Origin: Tubiluchus corallicola
Lineage: Eukaryota; Priapulida; Priapulimorpha; Priapulimorphida; Tubiluchidae
Length of the DNA stretch: 62,070 nucleotides
NCBI GenBank assembly: GCA_030141605.1
Contig: JAQGDQ010000836.1
Span: forward strand, 27,501 to 89,570
Reading direction: 5' to 3'
Each line of letters starts with the position of its first letter. The first letter of the stretch is position 1. Positions 23,201 through 35,850 of the stretch are shown here, one piece after another. The notes under the pieces were generated by a model. That model saw only the letters and a list, made by a program, of their open reading frames with translations, was not told where the DNA came from and did no database searches. A program made the position numbers and the translations under genes.

Positions 23201-26200
23201 AATAAGAGTGCGCACTGCTGTGAAAAAGCATAAAAGCACAACATAAAGGCTGTCACGTTTATTACGTATTTCCTTTGTATGTCATTTCGAAAATCAGGCG
23301 AGAGCGCACTAGCGCCACCAGTAGCCAAAATGACGAAGTGGGGAAACAATTTTAGAATCCACAAAGAGATCTACTTAACGTTACGTTAAGTAGTCAGCAA
23401 ATAACAAACTTTTAGTGGCTTTTTAACATTGCCAATCAAAACTAAAAGATAAGCCTTTCAGTGAGCTTACAAACCAAAACCGTCTATAAATTGGCATAGT
23501 TAAAACTACGTTATGATGCTTCGAAGTAAAATGCACCAAAATTTTGATCTAATGTTACTTTTTGTTTTTTATAAAAACAAGCGCTACATATATTGAACTT
23601 TTATATTCCAGCAGCAGATTATCAAGATAATGTCCAAAAAATAATAAAAATTTAATTTTATAACCCCGTGCCCATTTCTCTGCCTAGAAACTAGTACTGC
23701 AGTTGTAAAGAACTTGTATTTTCAAACTCCGATTAGCTTGGGGAAGCAATCATTTTGCTTCGGATTTTTTTCTGTCGACAAGCCCAGATCTTCGTCAGGA
23801 AGAGCCATCTACTGGATTTAAACATAACTTCAATTTGCTCGTGTAAGTCCATAGCAACCGACATTTGTACGGTTGCTAAGAGTTTTGTAGAGACGCGACA
23901 AAAAACAATGGCTGACTTTAACGGAGATTTTCTCAAGATTATGTTTTTCAGTGAGCAGCCTGCACCTCAACTTCAACGTGGATCATCTCAGCTTAGAAAT
24001 AACATAGAGCGATGAGCTTGGTATCAAAATGATCCTCATGAAATGGAGATTCAGGTTGTGTGAATAAATAGAATAGCTTAATTGCCAACTTATGGACGAT
24101 TTTGCTATGCAAGCACACCTGAATAAGTGGTCTCTACTTTGCTCGTACACCCGAATGTTCTACGAGAAATTAACCGCAATTTACGTAATTATGCCAACTT
24201 ACACTTTAAACAGAGGTAAGTCTCTATTTCTTTTATAGCAAACAATACCTTTGTTACTCGAATTTCACTTCTGTCAAATGAAAAATTGACATCAGCCCAC
24301 ACGCGAAAGTTTCTGTTTGTTATTTAGATTCTTATGTTTGTTTTTCAGATCATAGCTTACCTAATAGTTAATTGGAGGTTAAAGACTTTAATCACACGTC
24401 TGAAGCGCAGGTGTACACTGACATTCAACAATCTATTTTGTCAGCTTTATATCAAAGTTGATGGCTTTCAGCACGCGCAACAAAGCAAGTTGTTTGTTTG
24501 CTAAAATTGGGAGCAATAATTTATTTTTAAAACCAAGACTTTCTTCCTCCTACTAACACTTATCGAATGTTCGCTTTAATTTGTGCTTTTACATTCAGTG
24601 ACACAGAAATTTACAACGTTCAGAGTAATTGGTTCATTCAGTAAACAACATGGCGGCATTTTTATGCTTTCACCAATTGCTGCTGTTTTATAATAAAATA
24701 ACAACATCTTTTGCAAAAACATTGCGCGAAGCTTGGAATTATTTATTATTATTTATTTATTATTGACATTTATTTATATATTAAAATTGTATAAAAGAAA
24801 CAATCAGCAGGCGCATGCGCACTTACGTTGATTCCATAAGACAAAAAGATGCGCAAAAATAAAATTTCTAAAAACAATACCATAAAATTAAATATCTCTC
24901 ACTAAAAAGCTCATAATTAAATGTATCTAAATATGAATTATATGCTATATACAACACGTTTATACAATAATGACATTTGGAGAGACCCAATTACGCCAAT
25001 GACAATGTCAAGCCTACATGTTTCGGATAAAGCTGCAATAGGACAGTAAATTAACATTAGCTAGTCTTTTAGTGAAAACTGACAAACTGGTAGCAAGAAC
25101 TACATTAGTGAGAGAAGAATTAGAAGCAACCTAATACTTCTAAGTTCCACGTTAGTCTAAAATGTAAACAATTAAACTATTTAGTTTATTATTATTGATT
25201 AAATACTAACGTATTTAATTATTAAAAGTTACGATGAAAGTCAGTACAGCCGCGGATGTAGAGCTCCAGTCTAAACATGCCTTAAAAGTGACTAAGCACA
25301 ACATTGAGCCTGCGCCTGCGTAAACCAGTGCCAAGCGTAGAGATCATGTTAATGTGAGCTAGTCAGCTAGACCAAGGGCGCCTGAAATCTATTAATTATG
25401 TTAATTATCTTTCATTACTTCGTAATATTTTTTTATATTGTGGTATACCTTTTCCGAGGGATATCGTGCAAGAACAAATGAGGAGTAGGGTGTGGTGAAA
25501 ATAACTTTTTTTATCCAAACTTTTTACAACTTTTCCGACTTTGTAGGTTCGATGAGATACTAACATGGGTAAATTTTCAGCTTGATTAAGCTTTGGGAAC
25601 ACGTGTCTTCACTCATTTGTGTGCGATAGCTATTAATCATTGCAAACTACAGGTGAAAATTGCTCGGTCAGTGGAGTGGATATAATAGTTTTTAAGGTAT
25701 GTCGAATTACTACACAAATGAGCATAATTTCGAAATGTTAAGATAAGTGGAGACACGTGTTCCCAAAGCTTAATCTAGCTGAAAATTTTCCCATGTTAGT
25801 ATCTCAACAAACATCCAAAGTAGGAAAAGTTGTAAAAAGATTGGATAAAAAAAGTTATTTTCACCACACCCTATTGAGGAGTGATAAGAACAAACGGCAT
25901 CTTGGTTAGTACATCTTTTACGCTGTCAAATTGCACATCTTAGTATTAGAAAAGTTATCAGAAAGTGAATTCTGTACCTCTGTTTCCTCGGTGCCGCAAC
26001 CGTCAAGTGGAAAGTGGAAGTCTATGGTGTCGTGACCAGTGCCATAGATATAACAACGATCAGCATCAAAATAGCCCTTATTGTAGATCTTTCCATTGAA
26101 ATAATTGTTGAATTTTATGTGAACCTGCATGTATTTTCCCTCCATGTCACACTGCACTAGAATATCTGGAAAAAAATCAATGAAAAAATCTATGAAAAAA

Positions 26201-29200
26201 CAAAAAAAGGGACAAAGAAGAAAGAATAAATAAAGGAAAAGAAAGAAAAGAAAAGCAAAGAAAAGAAAAAGAAAAAAGCAAAGAAAAGAAAAGGAAAGAA
26301 AAGAAAAGGAAAAGAAAGAGGGAAAAAGTAAGACAAGAAACGGGAAAAGAAGAATAAATGAAGCAAAGAGAGAAAAGGAAAATAAAAAAGAAAAGGAAAG
26401 AAGGAAATGTTGAAAAAATGTAAACGAATTGAAAACGGAAGGTCACAAATTAATGGCTGACTTGCATGGAAAAAGGCGAGTTTTAACAACTAATAAGAAG
26501 TAATGTTACCAGAATTTAACATTTTTGACTAGAATCGAACAAAATAAAAAAAATTACAGACTTCAATGCCCATCAGAAGTACTACTTTGTTGTCAGTCAC
26601 TTAAGAAAAAGATATTGCCGTTTATTTTTTTCCTTCAACAATTTCTTTTCCTGTCATGTAGGTTTGACAAACGGAAAATAATAATTGGCTAAACTTTGAA
26701 ATATGAGCAAAACTTTCATAAAGTTTAGTCTTTTAGTAAAATGTTAAAAGCGTGTTCAGACTACTGCTTTCTTCTTTTTTATCGTTACTAACTCATGTCA
26801 AAATAAAGGTTGAAAGCACAAGATAACCCTCCACTTACATAAAGCTTAAAAAATTCATTTCGAAATTTTATATCACTTACATACTACCTTTTCGTATGCA
26901 TGGCTTGCATCGGCCGTAACGCTGTATAAAACGTGTAAATTTAAACTCCCGCGATGACCGTTACGGGCAGCCATTTTAATGGTAGGTCGTTTGAAACAAG
27001 TTTTGATAACATTGAGTAAAGTTTGAAAAAATAATCAGTGCGTTCGTAGCATACATGTTGCTAATTAAGTAAAATTTTAAATTACTGTATCTTGTCAATA
27101 AGATTAAAAATACGTTTTTGGCTAGTGAGTGGCGCACCCTGGAGGTTGAGTCAGCGACATTTTACCAATTGGCACAAACATTTTAAATTATTAGTCTGGT
27201 TACATAGTCATTTCCAGCAGGTAAGCGAAATGCTAAGTAATATAGATTTGCACGGAAAGTTTTTTTGGGGCATAATTTAACATTTCCTTTTCACCCCTGA
27301 TTTACGTTTGCGTGACGTCGTGTAATGGCGCGGGTGGGAACAGTATTGCGGGAGATTTAAAATGAAAATAAACGAAAATTCCTTTCAACGCGAGGACGAT
27401 GTAAGCATAAAATTGCTATAAAGCAATATAATTTTAAGACGATTTTTCTGAAACCATTTTTTGTCCTTTAAAAAAGGAGCTCAAACAAAAATAATATGAC
27501 TGCTAAAATGAAGCGAACATCAGAATGTTATCTGATAGAGATCACTGCACAGGTCCGAAAAAACCAATAAAGGAACTGAGTGCCTGAGTACTTACTTCAG
27601 TTTATGGGAGAGTTTAATAAAACGTTTATTTTACTTATGTTTCATCTTACCTTGAACCTGATTTTCCACCTTCTTTCCATATTTGTCTGTTTCATATTGA
27701 GGAAACGGATTTGCAAGATACTCATTGTGCGAGTCGTATAATGCTGCTTCCTTGGGCTCTTCATATCCATATGGATTTTCTCTGCTAGATCCATATGGAG
27801 CGTTTTCTGGTTCGTACTCTTTCTCTGTTTTGCTACCCGATTTCACATCAGCATAGGGATCATAATACTGTCCATTTGGTACATACGGATCTCTTTCCAC
27901 ATCTTGAGGAGAAGAATCTTCGGAGGAGGAGCTGTAAGCTTCCCATGGGTTATAGTAATTATCTTCACTTTCCGATGGAGGATATAATCCACTTTCAGGC
28001 AACTGATATGGATTATATGAGCTGTCGTAATCTTGACGTTTCGATTCCAGAGGCCGTTTCGATTCTGTTCTTCCATAGGCTTCTACCCGTGGCTTCTCAT
28101 CTGAAGGATAACCTTGCGAACCGTAAGATTGTTGTTTTGATGTGTAACTTTGTCCTTTATCAGCAAATACACCATGTATTGAGTAGCCTTCTACGCCTGG
28201 TCTGCCGTAAGTACTCGAATCATACACGTCTGTTGTTCCTGCTCTTGAACTTTCTGTTGGTGGGTAAATGTCACCGCGAGAATCTTGTTCTCGGTAGGAA
28301 TATCCATCAGCTCCAGGAAAATGTGGGTATACCTGATCATCCGGATGTTCCGTGGAATATCCCGGTTCTTGGATAGCATATCCCTGTTCATCAGGTTGGT
28401 ATCTTTCTCCAGAATAGGGATAACCTTGTTCTTGTGGCGGATATCCTTGTTCTTGTGGAGGATATCCTTGTTCTTGAGGATATCCTTGATCTTGTGAAGG
28501 ATAACCACGCCCCTGTGGGGCATATTCCTGTTCAGACAACGGATATCCTTGCTCAGAAGGATAACCTTGTTCCTGATAACGGTATTCGTCTTCAGCAATT
28601 GGATATCCTTGATCAGGTGGCAGATATCCTTGATCAGGTTGTGGATATCCTTGATCAGGTTGTGGATATCCTTGATCAGGTTGTGGATATCCTTGATCAG
28701 GTGGTGGATATCCTTGATCATTTGGTTGATAACCCCGAGCTTGTGATGGATACCTTTCTTCTGGTGAAAAATAATCCGGTTCCCGCGAATTTGCTGAATA
28801 AACCTCTGCCTGTGATGGATACCCCTGCTCATTGCGACCATATTGTTGTGATTCAAACAACTGTTCTTCAGGAATGTAGGGCTGTTCTTGATAGGGGTTC
28901 GTTAGAGGTTCCTCAATGGGATAACCTCGACCATGTGGATAAAATTCATCTTGTGGCGAGTAGCCTTGATTTGAATTTTCCTGTTCAAACGAATAAGGAT
29001 CCCAAGCTCTGCTGTTAGCAGGATACGGATACGGAGCATCTTGAACATTGTCTTTTGTCTTATGCTCATCAAACACACCTATTTGATTCGTTTCGTTCGA
29101 CCTTTCTTGATAACCATAATCACTTTCGTTCACTTTACTAACACCAACCACGTAAGGTTCAAAAGCGTTCGTCTCTGCTTCCTCACGGGAAACTTGCACA

Positions 29201-29265
29201 TCCAAAGGTTTGACCTCCTCTTCCGCCACAACAAGGGCTGTTAAGATTAATATTAAAATTCTCAT
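18299..29265 (-). CDS. Gene B: ZP-domain transmembrane protein with QGYP repeat region
   Basis: Coding exons 29265-27651, 26165-25978, 23142-22979, 21456-21305, 19995-19754, 19407-19272 and 18459-18299 join with consistent phases into 885 residues. The signal peptide is MRILILILTALVVA. Residues about 100-535 are Tyr/Pro/Gln/Glu-rich with repeated QGYP heptads. Residues 539-790 form a ZP module. ZP-N cysteines are C544, C576, C595 and C639, with FNGKIYNKGYFDADRC. ZP-C opens with YDIFVSTCVAHDG, followed by DEYGC, AHFRAFKFPD and five more cysteines. A KRYKRE furin-type site at 794-799 follows the last ZP cysteine. Residues about 851-873 are a transmembrane helix with a short basic tail ending at TAA 18301-18299. 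ZP modules polymerise extracellular filaments, and furin cleavage releases them. A role in cuticle or apical matrix is inferred from the family and the Tyr-rich segment. Introns carry MITEs, a 5S SINE and a trinucleotide tract. Confidence 0.93.
18805..19023. repeat. 24-bp minisatellite
   Basis: Repeats of TACATAAAACATCTTGAATT plus ACAG or GCAG, about nine units, inside the last intron of gene B. Confidence 0.9.
20255..20935. repeat. GCA/GTA/ATC trinucleotide tract
   Basis: About 680 bases of GCW-type triplets with higher-order blocks, inside the gene B intron between exons 21456-21305 and 19995-19754. Poly-Ala and poly-Leu frames on the minus strand are artefacts. The real exons on both sides splice past it. 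Confidence 0.95.
21650..22191 (+). mobile_element. 5S rRNA-derived SINE, copy 1
   Basis: The head (about 21650-21768) aligns with 5S rRNA: ACGGCC, then CTCGTCTGATCACCGAAGTTAAGCA, GCCTGGTTAGTACTTG, GGTGACCGCC and CAGGTGCTGTAG. It retains the internal promoter region. A GC-richer body of about 420 bases follows. The perfect 10-base duplication TCTCTAAACT (21640-21649 and 22192-22201) marks retrotransposition. It lies in a gene B intron. Confidence 0.92.
24760..25090 (+). repeat. Dispersed repeat (family 4), copy 2
   Basis: Parallels 11517-11830: TATTTATTTATATA, AATCAGCAGGCGCATGCGCA, then TATGAATTATATGCTATA. Edges are uncertain. Confidence 0.6.
25486..25873. mobile_element. Inverted-repeat MITE (family 5)
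   Basis: Arms of about 127 bases (GTAGGGTGTGGTGAAAATAA to ACACGTGT and its complement) surround a core of about 130 bases. It lies in a gene B intron close to exon 26165-25978. Confidence 0.85.
26180..26410. repeat. GAAA-rich tract
   Basis: Irregular GAAAA/GGAAA repeats directly upstream of the gene B exon at 26165. On the gene strand it is pyrimidine-rich and merges with the acceptor's polypyrimidine tract. Confidence 0.9.
26811..27471 (-). mobile_element. TTAA MITE family 1, copy 4
   Basis: About 660 bases. It has TTAA at the right and a mutated TTGA at the left, and lies in the first ZP intron of gene B. Confidence 0.85.
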
Positions 29266-29283
29266 TTTGCACAAAATTAGATC
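27651..29283 (-). other. Gene B exon with signal peptide and QGYP repeats
   Basis: The acceptor TTTATTTTCAG precedes 29283, leaving 18 bases of 5' UTR before ATG at 29265; an upstream non-coding exon must exist. The exon ends TTCAAG before GTAAGA. The apparent stop 20 bases further on is intronic, because the next exon continues the frame straight into the ZP domain. A 21-bp (seven-residue) repeat around 28610-28720 encodes DQGYPQP units. Confidence 0.85.
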
Positions 29284-30908
29284 CTGAAAATAAATAAAAA
29301 GAAAACAGCTTTAGAACTATGATAACAATATAATATAGTAAAATAGTTACAGAAACTTAGTCGACACCAATACGTTGTTAACGTCAATCTAGTGCCGTAA
29401 TAATCTAAAGACTGAAACTATTACTGAAATAATGGGCTACGTATTTTTGCACAGTGACGGTTCTGACAGATGTCATACAATTCAATTCAAAGGTTTATTC
29501 GTCTCTAATATAATATTTATAGCGCAAATACAACAAATTGTGTAAAGTATGTAGAGATGGGATGGCGAAATACCAGGAGGTCATCGAGTCAGCCACCCCT
29601 ATATAACTTAGAATTATTATAAAGCACGGCAGACTACATGGTTAAGTGAATAAATACGTAGTTAGGTCTTAAGTGTAGCAAATAAACAAAATGCAAAGCA
29701 GTTATATTATGATTATACCAATGGAAAAAAGCAAGCAAATAATGCAGTTAAAAATTAAAACAACAATTGAACAAGTCATGAATGCAACAACGAAAATCTG
29801 GTTAAATCATAAATGCAGCGAGTGAACTATAATGCAGCAAATGAACGAAACTGTAGTTAAATAATGAATGCAAAACAAAAAAAAAACAAAAGGAAGAAAA
29901 TTTGTGCAGAAATACAGATAAACACCTTTCACGTTTAGTATAAAAAATTTCTGTCTAGAGCCTAAAGCTGGATAAGATAAAAAAAAGTAGTAATACACAC
30001 AACTTACGCGCCTGAAAATGTGCACGAAGGAAAATTGTTGGAGTAATAATAATTGTTGATATTTTCCATGTTTTCAAGTTGGTAGCACGCGTCTGTTTAC
30101 TTAAATTACTTCCTACGTATTTTCGCCTACTATTAAATATTCGGCAAACGTTCAGAACGAAATTAAACTGGAAATTGCTGGATGAGCGTGTTTCGATTGT
30201 TATAGTTTTGTCTGCGCGAAAGCTTGACACCTCTACCAACCACACTGGTAAGTAAGCAGTTCTATCGAGGTCATTAAAAATGAGTAACCCATTTTATGGG
30301 TCACCAAGTATGTACCTACCGAAGCAAGTGCAAGGCTGATCGGTCGCCAAGCTTGACTAGAAGACTTACTAAACCGCATTCCCGTTTCCAGCAGTATAAA
30401 AACCCGTGTTTGGAAAACACTGACGTCTTTGTGTATTTGTTACTATTCCCACTTGTGTCAGCAAAGTTCATTGTTCTTTGTTCCCGTATTATTTGCGGAA
30501 CCCCGTTGTAAAATATAGGTTAGTTATGATCATTAATTGCAGCACAAGTGCAAGCGCTCACAACTGAAACCATGGCACCTACAAATTATACCCTAAAGCA
30601 AAATAATAACCTGTAATGAGATTTCTCAAAGCATCTTTGATAGAACTTTTGAAAACGTAAGCAACTTTTTCCCACCGCAGCACTGCACTCTTGCGGAAGT
30701 AGTAAACCATAATATTAAAGTGGTTTTAGTAATTAAATTAAATTAATCTAGTTTTGAATTCCTAACAACAATATACGTTGACTGTAATAAAAATAAACTT
30801 GGTGTTTGCTGCACCAAGAAAATAAACAAGTTTCTCTTACAATAAGAATGTTAATAAAAATGTTACAGACCTACTGAGCAACCATTTTTTTCAGGTACAA
30901 TAAAAATG
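29284..30908. other. Upstream region of gene B
   Basis: Must hold the 5' UTR exon and promoter of gene B. A candidate minus-strand donor (GCGC before GTAAGTT) is at 30006-30000, but no convincing TATA box accompanies it. A plus-strand TATAAAAA near 30393 has no exon assigned. Confidence 0.3.
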
Positions 30909-31465
30909 TTAAAGGAAGACCGGACGATTGTTTACATTCGATCTCATTTTAATTTACTGTCCAAAATATACATTTTCGTGCCTATAAAAGTTAACAATTG
31001 TTCCTTATGTTTGAATAATTAGCATAGAAAGTTAATTAGCAGCAACCGAACACAGCTATTGCTTACGTCAGAAACTAACCACAGTTTGTGCAATGGCAGG
31101 CGTCTTCCCTTGCGCGTCAAGCACATTTGAATAAGTGTTACAGTACTGTTTAAACGCATGATGTCACGAAAAATGGGCTTTACATCATATGACGTCAGAA
31201 ACTAACACTGCAGTTCATGATCATGGTTATCACGGTACCTCCTTCTATTTGTCGCCCACGCGAATGTGACAAAAAGGCGCCGCTGCCAATCTTAGTAGAT
31301 TCACTGAGTCGCGCGTAGCTTTGAAAGTTTAATGAAATTTGAGTATCCGAGGTAATTATTATTTAATCTAGGCTTTGATTTAAAAAAAGCTATTGTAGTT
31401 TTCAATATTTTAAAGCATTCTTTATTCTGAATTAATGTTTACACAATCATCCGGTTTTCCTTTAA
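30909..31465 (+). mobile_element. TTAA MITE family 2, copy 3
   Basis: TTAA ends and conserved ACCGGACGATTG termini. About 557 bases. Confidence 0.9.
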
Positions 31466-32904
31466 TTAAGATGTTATAGACTTAACAAACAATCGTCATT
31501 TTACTCAGGTAATTCGTCATTCATCATTGACCATACAGCATCCCGATTATAACTTTTGTACCCAAGACATGCAGGAAGGGAAGTCATACTAATTTCAAGA
31601 TTTTAAGAAGGCAGTATTTCGGGAAAAAGTCTAGTGGCATATTGTGCCGCAACCGTACGTATTGCTGGAAGGCGTAGCAAAAAGATAGAAAAAAGAAATC
31701 GAAAATAGAAGTAGCAAAAAACAAAAACAAATTTCTGTTACAATAAAATGCTAAATACTGGTATATGCTCAATTGTGTGCACAATGTTTAAAACAAAAAT
31801 ATAAACTTTTCTATAGAACAGGCCTTTTATTTTTTATTAAACTATTTTTACTTTTATTTCTACACCTCTTTGCAATATACGTGGTTACAGCATGATATGT
31901 CGCTACAATTTTTCTCTAAATAATGATACGTATTTGAAATCCTGAAACTGGCCTGACTTTCCTTGCTGCATCTTAGGTGCAAAAATTACAATCTGCCCAT
32001 AATAAATAGGGGCTCTGTATGGTTAGTAACGAATGATGAATTACCCGACAAAATGATAGTCCAATAAGAATATATTTTAATTATTTTGCTTTGATTTCAA
32101 AAAGGCAAGAAAATAAAGGGGGACAATTGTGGTCACTATGTGGGATTAGCGGCAAAAGATATGCAACACCAAGGTTGGACAATAACTGGATAAACGACCT
32201 CCAGTTATGTTGTTTCTGGACGAATTCTGCTACTGTACCGTGGCTGGTTGTTCAGCTCATGGAAGAAGGATGTCAAACATTGCTAATATGCCACTACTGC
32301 TTTTTATGGCGTGTTAGGTTCCGGGCCTGCTACAAACAACTACATCATGTATGCCTGGTCACTGAGTGCTGGAACCCAACTGGAGATTAATATGTTGCTT
32401 TCTGTGACCTTTGACCTTGAAACAAATAACATAATTCAACTTGCTTCTCCTTCATAAATTTTAATTCGATTAACAATTTTCAGGCTGTCAGTTTGTCTGA
32501 TGTTCCTTCCAGCTGATTTTTAAGCAGATTCAAACACTATTATGTCTTTTGGGTGTTAGAAATCACAAGTAATCAAATAATGATGATTTAAGGTCATTCG
32601 CGATTTGTTTAACTCAACTTTCGGTTGCAATCTTTCGTTATTATAAAATTTAGAAGACCTCCCAACCCTATAATAGATGTCCTGCAACTATAACAATGGA
32701 TGTGGTTTTCAAGTATCAAATTGGTTGACATGGGATCCTACCTCATTTTCCAAAAAATAACCCAATTGAACATTTTTCTTCAGAAAATTTCACTTTGGTT
32801 TTTAGACAACCTCCACTTTGTACAGCCGGCACTTCACTTTCAAATGGCCATGTTTAAAGAAAATTTAAGAAAAAGACAATCGACTATCGGGCACATTTTA
32901 TTAG
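31466..32904. other. Non-coding stretch
   Basis: Holds an unassigned plus-strand open frame of 99 codons at 32091-32390 with no recognised domain or splice context. Otherwise AT-rich. Confidence 0.4.
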
Positions 32905-33115
32905 TCAAAGTAAAATAATTCGTTGTATTGGTTGCGTGAAGCTGATTATTGGTGTTTTAGGGATGGCGAAACTATGAAGAGTTAGATTATAAAACTACAC
33001 GTTTATTGAACATCAACCACAATAACTATAACAGATAGTAATGCCAAACCCCCTGATCTATCCTGCTCTCCTTCAGCTCCCAGACTCAATCCCCTGAGCT
33101 GGGCGCATCACAAGG
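32905..33115. mobile_element. Partial family 3 MITE
   Basis: Shares AATTCGTTGTATTGGTTG, AGCTGATTATTG and CACGTTTATT with the element at 3960-4325. Its core is in the opposite orientation and the second arm is missing. Confidence 0.75.
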
Positions 33116-33901
33116 CTTACATATCGTGCGCCTTAACTGGGCTTCGTGTCAGCATTCATCAACATAATTATCTATCATAATCTAACGCTTTTAACATAAT
33201 TTAACAGGTCCTCTTTACTGTCAACCTCACGGTAGTTACGTATACAAGGCAGGAAAACAGATTCATAGCTACGAATTATCGTAATTGGACTACCAAAATA
33301 ATAATAATTACTTAAATTACATACGCGTTTTGGAATGAACGAAAATTAAAATTTATTATACTCGATTTTGAAATGACAGAATGACGTTTTGAAGAAATTC
33401 ATAACGATAAAAATATCAACAAAGTGCGAACAAATTAGTAAATTACTTCCTGTCTGGTTATTCCAAACTATGATACGTCATACTAAATTCATAAAATTGA
33501 CAATAAGTTCCTGTAGTTTGTAGACGGACGAACATTAAACAAAGAAAAATTCCTGTCGAAAATCGTTTACGACCACACAGCGAGAGAAGACAATAATGAG
33601 CTTTGGCTTCGGTGATTTTTAACCAGCGAAAAACCACCACCCTGTTAAACAACGTAACTTGATGTTGGAGTAACGAAAGCGATTTTAAAAAATGACTTTT
33701 GATCGATATATGTTGCGCCCCTTTCGTTTTGAATTGTCGTATTTGATACCAGTTTATTACGGTAATATTTCGCTCGTAATTAAACAAAAAACGTTTGCCT
33801 TTTTCGTTACAATGTTCAATGGCTTTGTTTTCTTTTTCTTAATTATTAATCTGTTAATTATGTCTTTGTTAATTATTTTCTTTCGATAAGTATTATATCT
33901 G

Positions 33902-33904
33902 GGA

Positions 33905-33996
<92 letters not shown>

Positions 33997-34210
33997 AAAA
34001 AAAAGAAAGAAAGAAAGAAAAATAGAAAAGAGAAAGAAGAAAAAGAAAGGGAGGAAAGAAGGAAGGACGAAGAAAGAAAAAAGAAATATGAGTGAAAAAA
34101 AGAAAAGAAAATAACAGAAAATAAAGAAAAGGAAAGTAGAAAGAAAGACAATATAGGAACAGCAAAGAAAAAGTGAATGAAGAAGCAAAGAACAATAAAA
34201 AAGAAACGAA
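33902..34210. repeat. (GAAA)n microsatellite with degenerate flank
   Basis: About 100 bases of pure GAAA then 200 of decayed GAAA/GGAA. Poly-Phe/Leu/Ser minus-strand frames are artefacts. Confidence 0.95.
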
Positions 34211-35370
34211 AAAAACAAAATTGGAGATCATGTTTAATGTCACCAACGAGACTAAAAGAAAAATGAAGCAACTTAAAAGTTTTCCAGCAAAGTGTGAGAA
34301 ACCCAGTGACTTTGAATTTCACTGAAACTGTAACTAATTTATGAGCGGATGACTTGGTGGTGTCACTGTTACCATGCCTAACCGGAAATAAAAAGGTTAG
34401 GTCTAGCGTTCAACTCCAAGCGGCAATTTCAGATTTTAATGATTATATTTTCCTTGCTCACCTTTGATCAGCTCTGTTCACCTTCGCTCATAATTATATC
34501 CGTTCGCATTTATTCGAATTATAAATAAAACAAATGAAATGAAATTAATACCTTTCTGAAAACTGATTAATGCTCGTTAGTTTAAAACATACCTGTTAAA
34601 ATAAACACCTGTGTTAAAGAACTACGCAAAGAAACCAGTTTGATTAAAAGCACTGTCCAAACTCGTGAAGTGACAAGCACAGAACCTCTGGGCCTATGAT
34701 TATAACACTCGGGACACAACAACCACACTTCACACACACAATACGAGTGCCATGAATTATTATTATTACCAATTTCTAACGCGGGCCTTGTCTATGTGCA
34801 TATTAAGATCAAACGCAAAACGACCTGCATTTGCAAAACAAGTCAATCCAGTGTTTGGCTAATATGCCGAACTTCACGCTACTTTTAACCCTCGTTGTCC
34901 GGATGTGTTTCGCTAAGTCGCCGGAAGCTGCTATCTGACACGTAGTATAAAGCCCGTAGCGTAATAATGACTTTTATTCATCTTACTTAGAGTTTAAATA
35001 ATTGCAAAAAGCAGTAGGCCAATTGCGCAAATATGTCGCAAATTATTCGCGATGTTTATCAACAATTTCAAACTTGTTGAACATTTTGAGAGCTGAGGAG
35101 AACGCTACGAGGACTTTCCGGCTATTTCCAACATTTTGGCGACATTTTGGAGAATCTCGGTTGCCCCGTATGTGCTGCACTTTTTTCACTGAAAATTCCT
35201 TGAAACGGTCGCAAAGCACTTGCGCTGATGTCGTGCAACATTCGCCCTGTAGCCTGCGAACATCGCTCCAACTTCGCACCAATGATCTGTAACTGTGGGA
35301 CTTCGAAATTGCAAAAGTCGCAGCCCGGTGAATCCCTGGTTTAATCAAGTAATCACTCACTTAAAAAAAA

Positions 35371-35850
35371 CTAACGACCGACTAACTGGCTAACTAAGTT
35401 TTTATTTATTTTATTCACACCCAATAGTAAAATACAGTCTATAATAAAAACAATATAATATAAAACACGCTGGCAAAAACATACAAAAACAATATTTACA
35501 AGAGTGTGGTAAAGACACAAAGAGATTAACTGCTTACATTGTCTATTGTGAACAAGGAATTTATGCAAGTTAACTTTATATAAGCGGCTTTTAAATAACT
35601 TAATATTTTGTGCAGTTACGAGGGGTGCACCATCAACATATGTAGGCAATGAGTTCCAAATGACCAAATGATACTTTAGCTGTTCGACGCACGAAAAGTT
35701 TCAGAGAATGTTCTACTGCAAGATACTCGCGTAAAAAATTTGTCGAAATCAACATCAACTTCTCTATAAATAATTTGGTAGAATAAAACTAAATCTTTTT
35801 GAATGTGTCTCTCTTCTAAAGACTTTAGATGTAGAATCTTTAAGTGACAA
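35371..35850 (-). pseudogene. 3' end of a non-LTR retrotransposon (LINE), decayed
   Basis: The minus strand encodes VIWNSLP, then NIKLFKSRLYKVNLHKFL, the usual C-terminus of LINE reverse-transcriptase ORFs. It is preceded in other frames by HLKSLEERHIQKDLVLFYQI and a stop. Frame changes show decay. Confidence 0.65.

Noticed and set aside
27631-27650. Stop codon right after the QGYP exon as the gene B end
   Set aside because: AAG/GTAAGA is a strong donor and the next exon continues in phase directly into the ZP domain.
32091-32390. 99-codon plus-strand open frame
   Set aside because: No recognised domain, signal peptide or splice partner. Left unassigned.
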